From Azolla caroliniana (taxonomy: Eukaryota; Polypodiophyta): a stretch of DNA of 64,000 nt. This document shows, piece by piece, positions 58,201 to 64,000 of the stretch. How positions within the stretch are numbered: the first letter of the stretch is position 1; every line of letters starts with the position of its first letter. The position numbers and the translations under genes are program-made. The stretch spans positions 4,216,001-4,280,000 of the forward strand of contig JBHGNT010000016.1 of assembly GCA_043228905.1 (NCBI GenBank). The letters run 5' to 3'. Under the pieces are notes generated by a model. The model was not told the DNA's origin. It saw nothing but the letters and a program-made list of their open reading frames with translations, and made no database searches.

Positions 58201-61110
58201 GTGAGACCAAACTGAGAATATAAATACCTCTCTTTCTCTTTACATGGCCCATTCACACCATAGTACGTAAAATTCGTGTTCGTCAGGCTTATCATTTGTT
58301 TTCCTACGTTGGAAAACGAACACGAATGATATTAAAAAGGTCGTGTGTTTTTTTTATCATTTTTTCATTTTTTTTCGTTTTTTCCCTCTTTTTCCCTCTT
58401 TTTCCCTCTTCTTCTTTGCACGTAACGTTACCCTCTCCTCTCCTCTCCCACCTAGCCTCCAACGATCTGCACAGTGCACACTGCTTACCAAGTTTCAACG
58501 ACTCACGACATTCAGGTATGATTAGAATTTAGGTTTAATAATCGCTATTAGGGTTTAAATTTCCAAAACGAAATTTTAGAAATTTCTTTGATGAAATTTC
58601 TGAAATTTCAGCCATGAAATTTTAGAGATGAAATGTTTGAAATAACAGACATGAAATTTCAGAGATGATCAGACATGAAATTTCTAAAATTTTAGAAATT
58701 TTAGCCATAAAATTTTTGAAATTTTTGAAATTTAATGTCTGATCATCTCAGAAATTTCAGAAATTTAAGCCATGAAATTTTAAGAGATGAAATGTCTAAA
58801 ATTTCAGAGATTTCATGTCTGAAATTTAAGAGATTTCATGTCTAAAATTTCATGGCTTAAATTTCAGAAATTTCATTTTGGAAATTTCAGACATGAAATC
58901 TCTGAAATTTCAAACATGAAATCTCTGAAATTTCAAACATTTTATCTTTGAAATTTCATGGCTGAAATTTCAGAAATTTCAGAAATTTCGTTTTGGAAAT
59001 TTAAACCCTAATAGTGATTATTAAACCTAAATTTTAATCATACCTGAATGTCGTGAGTCGTTGAGACTTGGTAAGCAGTGTGCAGTGTGCAGATCGTTGG
59101 AGGCTAGGTGGGAGAGGAGAGGAGAGCGTAACGTTACGTGAAGAGAAGACGAGGGAAAAAGAGGGAAAAAACGAAAAGAAAAATGAAAACTGAAAAAAAA
59201 AAGATAAAAAAAACACACGAACTTTTTAATATCATTCGTGTTCGTTTTCCAACGTAGGAAAACGAATGATAAGCCTGACGAACACGAAATTTACGTACTA
59301 TGCTTCACACTGTGACCACATTCTGCAGAAGACTAAGGAAGGGCTGCCTAGAGAATGTAAAAAATGTTGTGCCTGATGTTGAAAGTGCCTTCTTGTCCTG
59401 TGTGACTGATAATGCCACCTGCTTCTGCACCACCATCAATCTTTTTGATCTCATGTGAATGCTATACAATATCTTGAAAATCGATGCCTAACATTCTATT
59501 ATAATAAAAATTAATGATAAATCACTATCATTAAGTTTTTTTCTGAATTTAATATTTTGTTTTTTATATTCTACTTTCCTTACAAATGTAATCAGATACT
59601 TGGCGTTCTGATATTGAATCAGAGGATATCAAAACATTAATCAATACACTGGAACCAAAATCACTCATGGCCATAAGTGTTAATGAGGTTTGTTTCAATT
59701 GTCTTTTAGAGAGATAAAATATGTGTATCATTTCATGTATTTCAAGCAAGGGAATTTAACCATATAGTTTATGGGGCTTGAATCTTTGTTAGAAGTGGCA
59801 TGAAATGCTATTGCAACTTTAGGGTGATGTATTTGTCATGCCATCATTCATAACTTCCATTTTAGGTTTTCCGCACGTTCCACCCCAATTTTTCTGCCTG
59901 CTGGCGACGCTATGTGTACATCCTGCCTCTTTGTGATCGGGAGATAAATAAGGAACCACCAGTTCAACCGAGTAACATGGACTCTGACATAAACTTTAAG
60001 ATGCTTGCCAAGCCTGAAATGTTTGATGTATTAGTCGTGAATGGAATGCTTAAGCAGTTAGAAGGGCAACATCTGTCATACACAGTCTTTGCTCGTGATA
60101 CTAAGTCAGCACGGAGCAGGTACAGCTCTCAAAAGTTGGTTGTAAATGCATTACTAACATATTGGAAACTTTTGTTGTTATTCTTCTTACGTTTTGGTCT
60201 TACAAGCAGTGGACCACCAACAGAGTGCATTCTTTATCATGCTCGAGCTGCCATTGCAGAGCTACCATCGACGGAATATGTAAGTTCTCCTCTCTGTAAG
60301 ATTTCATTTCACAAAGCATATATAATGGAAAGGACTTTTTCGCATGTATTATACATACATATGTATGGTATTCACACCTACTCATAGTTACAGATTATCA
60401 TGCAATTTATGTGTATCAATCAATATCTATGGATATGTTTGAATTCATGAAGCTAATAAATGGCTTGTATTTTTTGAAGGGTTCAGAGGAGAGGAGAAAA
60501 GTGATGTGCGTGGAGCTAGTTGGTAACCGATTCTTGCGCAAGGTTTGAAATTTCCATTTGGTTTTTGAGTTTTCTGGTGAAAATCTATAATTATTTCCCC
60601 AAATGCTCCCAAACTTATTTTATGTCTCCAAATCCCCTGTCAACCCCTAAAGAAAGGAAAAGGATATAAAACAACTCCTAATGCTCAAATAAAGCATATC
60701 TTCAAGAAAAAATAGAAGAATAGACTAAATCACTGCTAGAATTGAAAGATCTTTAAACAAGGATATTTGAGGGGATGATGAAAGTTTAGGGGCATTTTGT
60801 TAAAATAAATAAAAAATTGGGGTTAGTCAAGGAGTTTTTTATCTTGTTTTGTGCGATACATTGCGAATTATCTTTCATCTTTCATCTGACACGCTCATAT
60901 GTGAAGATGGTCAGAGTCCTTGTTGCAACATCGATACGAGAAGCTGCTGCAGGAGCTCCACCTGACACTCTTCTAAGGTTAACCGGAACACCATGCAGAA
61001 AGGCGTCTGCACCACCAGCACCCCCATGTGGCCTATGCTTGGCGGAAGTTAGTTATGGGGAATTTTCCGGATCAGGTCGAGGTCTACTCATTGATAGGAA
61101 CACCACGTGA
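52201..61110 (+). CDS. TruA-type tRNA pseudouridine synthase
   Basis: Nine exons: 52201-52376, 52511-52625, 53285-53478, 53572-53717, 59596-59687, 59866-60119, 60210-60279, 60480-60542 and 60907-61110; 437 residues. The plant-specific N-terminus has RWTARE and RPWADVLRFYS. The TruA core has YKIVIAYDGSAFAGWQRQP, VLEQALG and the catalytic VAGRTDKGVHA (Asp about 198), followed by QVCSFYTWR, FHPNFSACWRRYVYI, FARDTKSARSSGPPTEC, VGNRFLRKMVRVLVA and SAPPAPPCGLCL. TruA enzymes isomerise uridine in the tRNA anticodon arm. Start 52201 adds an Arg/Ser-rich leader (MLRRG...RRRRRSFSSYLA) that could be an organelle signal; the ATG at 52282 would give 410 residues. Intron 4 is 5.9 kb of transposon debris. 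Intron 6 (90 bp) is open in frame. Confidence 0.92.
54243..54340. repeat. Relative of the 30-kb GGCCAAAAGGCC repeat
   Basis: AAAATGTTATATTAGTGTCTTTTAAGAAGCCAAAACG...GAATGAGAG...TTAAAATGTTG follows the same order as the repeat at 30018-30100 with about 75 per cent identity by eye. Weaker relatives may be at about 52678 and 37029. Confidence 0.6.
55278..55880 (+). mobile_element. Copia 5' fragment (primer site plus gag relic)
   Basis: TGGTACCAGAGC at about 55278 resembles the initiator-Met tRNA primer site. About 40 bases later a gag-like frame begins MEPKFSTVVKLNSTNY, later EEW-like text with GFI, and INEANAKTLWNNFETLYAS plus KLHFLKQTMHL, the UBN2-type copia gag. It is full of stops. Confidence 0.75.
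56150..57180 (-). mobile_element. Second copia 5' fragment in opposite orientation
   Basis: Minus-strand frame 56254-56547 reads EEWLFENQQACGFIEQWLG, NHIVNETDAKALWNKLETLY, the same gag region as the fragment at 55.3-55.9 kb but better preserved. On the minus strand upstream, at about 56891-56902, TGGTATCAAATC resembles a primer site, and the AT-rich stretch from about 56905 to 57180 is then the likely LTR (inferred). Confidence 0.7.
56669..56782. mobile_element. 114-bp imperfect hairpin (MITE-like)
   Basis: Arms of about 40 bases, starting TTACACTACAAAAGTCATAT and mirrored at the right end (TTACATTACAAAAG on the complement), enclose a loop of about 35 bases. It sits inside the minus-strand copia fragment, between gag and primer site. 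No clear target-site duplication. Confidence 0.7.
57181..58250. other. Intron 4 filler DNA of the pseudouridine synthase gene
   Basis: A phrase around GGCAAGTTA(C/A)GA...CTTAGTCTTGAA occurs at about 57549 and 58031. Otherwise purine-rich, unrecognised DNA. Confidence 0.45.
58259..59302. mobile_element. 1,044-bp foldback element inside intron 4
   Basis: The left arm (about 58259-58575), beginning CATAGTACGTAAAATTCGTG, is mirrored by the right arm (about 58983-59302), ending CACGAAATTTACGTACTATG, with few mismatches over some 310 bases. The core between is a dense run of GAAATTTC-like palindromes and is itself broadly self-complementary, so nearly the whole element can fold back. Flanks ATTCACAC (58251-58258) and CTTCACAC (59303-59310) agree at seven of eight bases, suggesting an 8-bp target-site duplication. 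No transposase. Transposon class unresolved. Confidence 0.85.
60120..60209 (+). other. In-frame, stop-free 90-bp intron (exitron-like)
   Basis: Intron 6 of the pseudouridine synthase gene has GT/AG ends and a length divisible by three with no stop in the host frame. Retention would insert 30 residues between the FARDTKSARS and GPPTEC parts, a region variable in the family. Splicing is supported by restored family similarity. Confidence 0.65.
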
Positions 61111-62700
61111 TCAAGATTAGGGAGCTAAAAGGCACCAATATATTGTATCATTCCTTTGGTCTTCTCATTGTTTTGGGCCTGCCCAAACTTGCTTTGCAAG
61201 CCCGCGGTAGCAATATATTTTCTTGGCAAAAGAAACTATGATCCGAAATTTGATTATGCTTTTCCAAAAAGAAGCAACTTTTCATGTCTGTTTCTTTTCT
61301 TTGTAGGAGGATATGGTCATCCTCTCCTCATCAACTGCCAAGAAGTTCCTTTTGTGTGTACATTTGCAATCTTAAATCAAGTTTCAAACACACTGGATTG
61401 GAATAGAATGGCACAGGAATCTGTAGTTATCTCTCTGGATCCAATCTGTAGTTTTGCCAATAGAATTTGATACCAATAGCTATGGGCCCAGGATGTTTAG
61501 ATAAGGTGGGAATGAGAAGGAAATCTAAATGCATCTCACCATCCAATTGTAGGGACAGATAGTGTAAATTTCAATTGGTGCCCTCGTAATGTTACGGTAA
61601 GATAATAAAGCATTTCTTGGGGTATGTGTACTGGTGAAAACCCAATTTTTGAAAATTTGGAGTTAATATTGAAAATATAATCACATGGGACATGATATAA
61701 TAAGTTGTACAACCCAAAATATAGGACAATACATTATGTTGAAAATGTTAGCAAAACATCAGAGCTAACAACAAATTTGCTACCCAGTTCACATAATCTG
61801 AGTTGATATTTGGTCACTTCATTTAATGTAGGAGCTGTTGATATTCATGTATGGAATTATTGCTAACTTTATCGACACCCATGCCAAAGTATTGTCATTA
61901 TCTCAATGCTACCAATATTTCCAGCACCCATGCCATATTGCTGGAAATAGAAACATTTTGATTATGTCATAAAATTTGGATATGTTACTCTATTTCTTAC
62001 CCTTACGAGCTTCACTATTAAACCAAAATATTTGTTTTGCATAGTTATAGACAAACATGGTTGATATTGATTTTTCAGATGTTTGATGTCAAGGGTTATT
62101 TGGAAATTTATGTCTATATTGTAGGAGTCAAAGGCACGTTCAATGATTATTTTGCAGATTGGTTTTGCAAGACCCTGAATAGTGTCCCCGGATCTCGATC
62201 TATCATATGGTAATGTTATTAATGTATCTCCCTCCCCGAGGATATCTCCAGAAGTTTTCTGAAATCACCAAAGGACATATCTGCATTGGGATTGTCCACT
62301 AGCATACACTGTCCAATAATTTATATGTCAGTACTATCTCATCCTACTTTACAGAATTTTTCACTGAAGTTCTTTTGGCATGGTTGTGGATTTTCAGCCA
62401 TTGGCTATCTTTTTATGTTCTTTTCTCCTTGTTGGAGACTTTGAGGGGGTTGACATAGTAGGATTTAGGGATTTGTAGGTTGGCACTTCATTTGCACTAG
62501 CCTTTATCACACGATTGTGTAGGTCCATAATGATGTATTTAGAGACAAGGGATGCCATGGAACCTTGATTGACTTGTGTTGAAATGGTGGATAGTTTAGG
62601 GAAAAGACGCATCAGTTTGAGGGAAATGGTAGCATTCGCGTAAGAAAAACACCCTCATAGAATGATAAATACCATACTTTTGGATTAACTATTTATTATG
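61111..62700. other. 3' flank and intergenic DNA, no gene seen
   Basis: The frame at 61156-61470 has no recognisable domain. A phrase about 'accaatatttccagcacccatgcc' repeats weakly the preceding 'cgacacccatgcc' near 61880-61930. Nothing else supported. Confidence 0.45.
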
Positions 62701-62862
62701 GGGTAAATAAGCCTAAAAAATGGGAAAAAACAAAAAAATGCCATTAAAAAAATGGGAATAAAACAAAAAAAAACACAAGAATGTTTGAATAACATTCGCA
62801 TTCGTTTTCCAATGTAGGAAAACAAATGTTATGCTAGACGAACACAAATTTTACGTACTATG
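62700..62862. mobile_element. Partial copy of the foldback element arm
   Basis: From an A-rich stretch through AACATTCGCATTCGTTTTCCAA, TGTAGGAAAAC, GACGAACACAAATTTTACGTACTATG this follows the right arm of the element at 59.1-59.3 kb in the same order and ends at the same terminal sequence. Only one arm is recognised here. Confidence 0.75.
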
Positions 62863-64000
62863 GAACTTTCAACAAGAAGTATGATATCCAATTCATTGGT
62901 AGACTCCAATATGTCAAATTCAACATTCCACGGGTATCCATTACAATTCCAAAAGCATAGATATAGAATACACAAAATAGTCTCATAGGTCACGTGTCCC
63001 TATTTGCCTATCTTTTCGTCTTTGCACATATCCTTAACTTATTTTTCCAATTTTCTACATATGCTTGCAACTTTAGAATGGCATTTTGTTGTGAGATAGC
63101 TTGATCCTCACTCATAAAGCATTATGTAACTTTGAGGTGCACCCAACTACTTTTTCAAGTATGATCCTAAACATTGGCCAGCATGCGTACAATAGGTTTT
63201 TCTCCTGAACATGTTACATCATATTCCCCAACTCGGTGTGCCCCATGCACATTCACATCTGATGTACCATAATGCATAAAAAAATAACATTGATGACCTT
63301 CTCAAGGGATGTGAGAGTTTCCATACTCTCTTCTTTAATCCTAGGGATGAGAATATTCTTTGATCAATGTTCATGTTCTTTCAATTCTTGAACATCTATA
63401 CTTTCCAAAATCTTTTTTTGATTTATCACATTTGTAATAGCCAAATTAAAGATGATATGCACACGACATACATTGACATACGTTTTATTATGCATACATT
63501 TTTCATTTCACTTACATCGCGCCTCATTTTCCAATTTTCCTCTTTCAATACTTCTTTTTGTTTGAACTTGTTTAAATGCTCACTTGTTTCTAATGAAGCT
63601 TGCTTGCATTCTCTAATCTCATGTTTAAGTTTTGCAAACGTTTTCTTACAACTCACATTCTCAATAACAATAATGTATAGTTTTGCATTCTCTTCCATTA
63701 GTGCCCTAATCTCTTCACATTGGATCATCTAGCAACCCCTAAGTGCTTGGGGGAAGCTGGAATATTTGACTTATCTATGTGTCGGAACAAGGGTTTAACT
63801 CATGGGAGGATTGTTGGCATAAAAGGCAGACTCCTTCCAAATTGTATCTAGGACAACGGTTAAGGTTTCATGGTGGCAATTACTGAACATATGTATTTTC
63901 ATTTAAGATTCCTGGTTCTTCGTGTGTTCAAAAGTTGGTTATCTCATGGTAGGAAGCACTCTCGGCAAAAAGAGTTACATGTGTCTTCTCAGTTATTATG
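62863..64000. other. Intergenic DNA with an unrecognised coiled-coil-like minus-strand frame
   Basis: A 100-codon minus-strand frame (63426-63728) is rich in Glu, Lys and Leu (EEIRALMEEN, KLKHEIRECKQASLETSEHL) and looks coiled-coil. It has no family I recognise and no clear splice partners; it may be a transposon-protein remnant or chance. Confidence 0.35.

Noticed and set aside
58296-59218. Mirror-image Phe/Ser-rich frames at both ends of the foldback
   Set aside because: The same non-coding T-rich arm read on both strands; no start context or domain.
59914-60387. A continuous 157-codon frame as a separate gene
   Set aside because: It is exon 6, the stop-free 90-bp intron and exon 7 of the pseudouridine synthase gene, running on into intron 7.
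1-64000. tRNA genes suggested by TGGTA(T/G/C)CAGAGC strings
   Set aside because: These are retrotransposon primer-binding sites next to LTR/gag sequence; no cloverleaf was found around them.

Overview
The window is nuclear DNA of a flowering plant. The evidence is large intron-containing genes with GT/AG junctions, AT-rich and microsatellite-rich intergenic DNA, LTR, LINE and hAT-type transposon remains, and plant-specific gene families (peroxisomal clade-VI-like acyl-activating enzyme, augmin subunit 2, plant carboxylesterase, plant metallothionein, plant-type TruA). I cannot name the species. No rRNA, tRNA, CRISPR array, operon or bacterial-type system was seen.

Layout. 1-8 kb is gene-free: an LTR-like remnant, a diverged tandem duplication, an 875-bp hAT-type element carrying a dead PPR-gene fragment, and a block of 111-bp and 315-bp tandem repeats. 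8.3-13.4 kb (+): acyl-activating enzyme ending in the peroxisomal signal SKL. 14.6-16.4 kb: decayed LINE on the minus strand. 18.2-24.8 kb (+): SRP19, whose first intron holds a complete but broken copia element in antisense. 27.9-31.1 kb (+): small J-domain protein with a C-terminal membrane segment. 33.2-37.0 kb (-): a second, probably plastid-directed J-domain protein whose last intron holds a Ty3/gypsy relic and a decayed eEF1A pseudogene. 38.35-40.44 kb: 5'-truncated LINE with a 14-bp target-site duplication. 41.0-41.4 kb: small retroposon with an odd junction. 42.1-43.1 kb (-): two-exon metallothionein with 20 Cys. 44.7-47.4 kb (+): AUG2. 49.6-50.6 kb (-): single-exon carboxylesterase. 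52.2-61.1 kb (+): nine-exon TruA-type pseudouridine synthase, with a 5.9-kb intron containing two opposed copia relics, a small hairpin and a 1,044-bp foldback element. 61.1-64 kb: no gene recognised.

The genes are unrelated housekeeping or metabolic genes (protein targeting, chaperoning, microtubule nucleation, RNA modification, metal binding, acyl-CoA and ester metabolism) and do not form a pathway. Gene models were assembled by hand from reading frames, splice sites and phase; all exon phases close. The most interesting non-gene signals are the foldback with its GAAATTTC-rich core, the hAT element with a captured PPR fragment, the unusual metallothionein, a 90-bp stop-free intron in the TruA gene, the retroposon with inverted target DNA at its junction, and about a dozen local tandem duplications (unit mostly 110-320 bp) spread over introns and intergenic DNA. 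I found no evidence of an undescribed multi-gene system.
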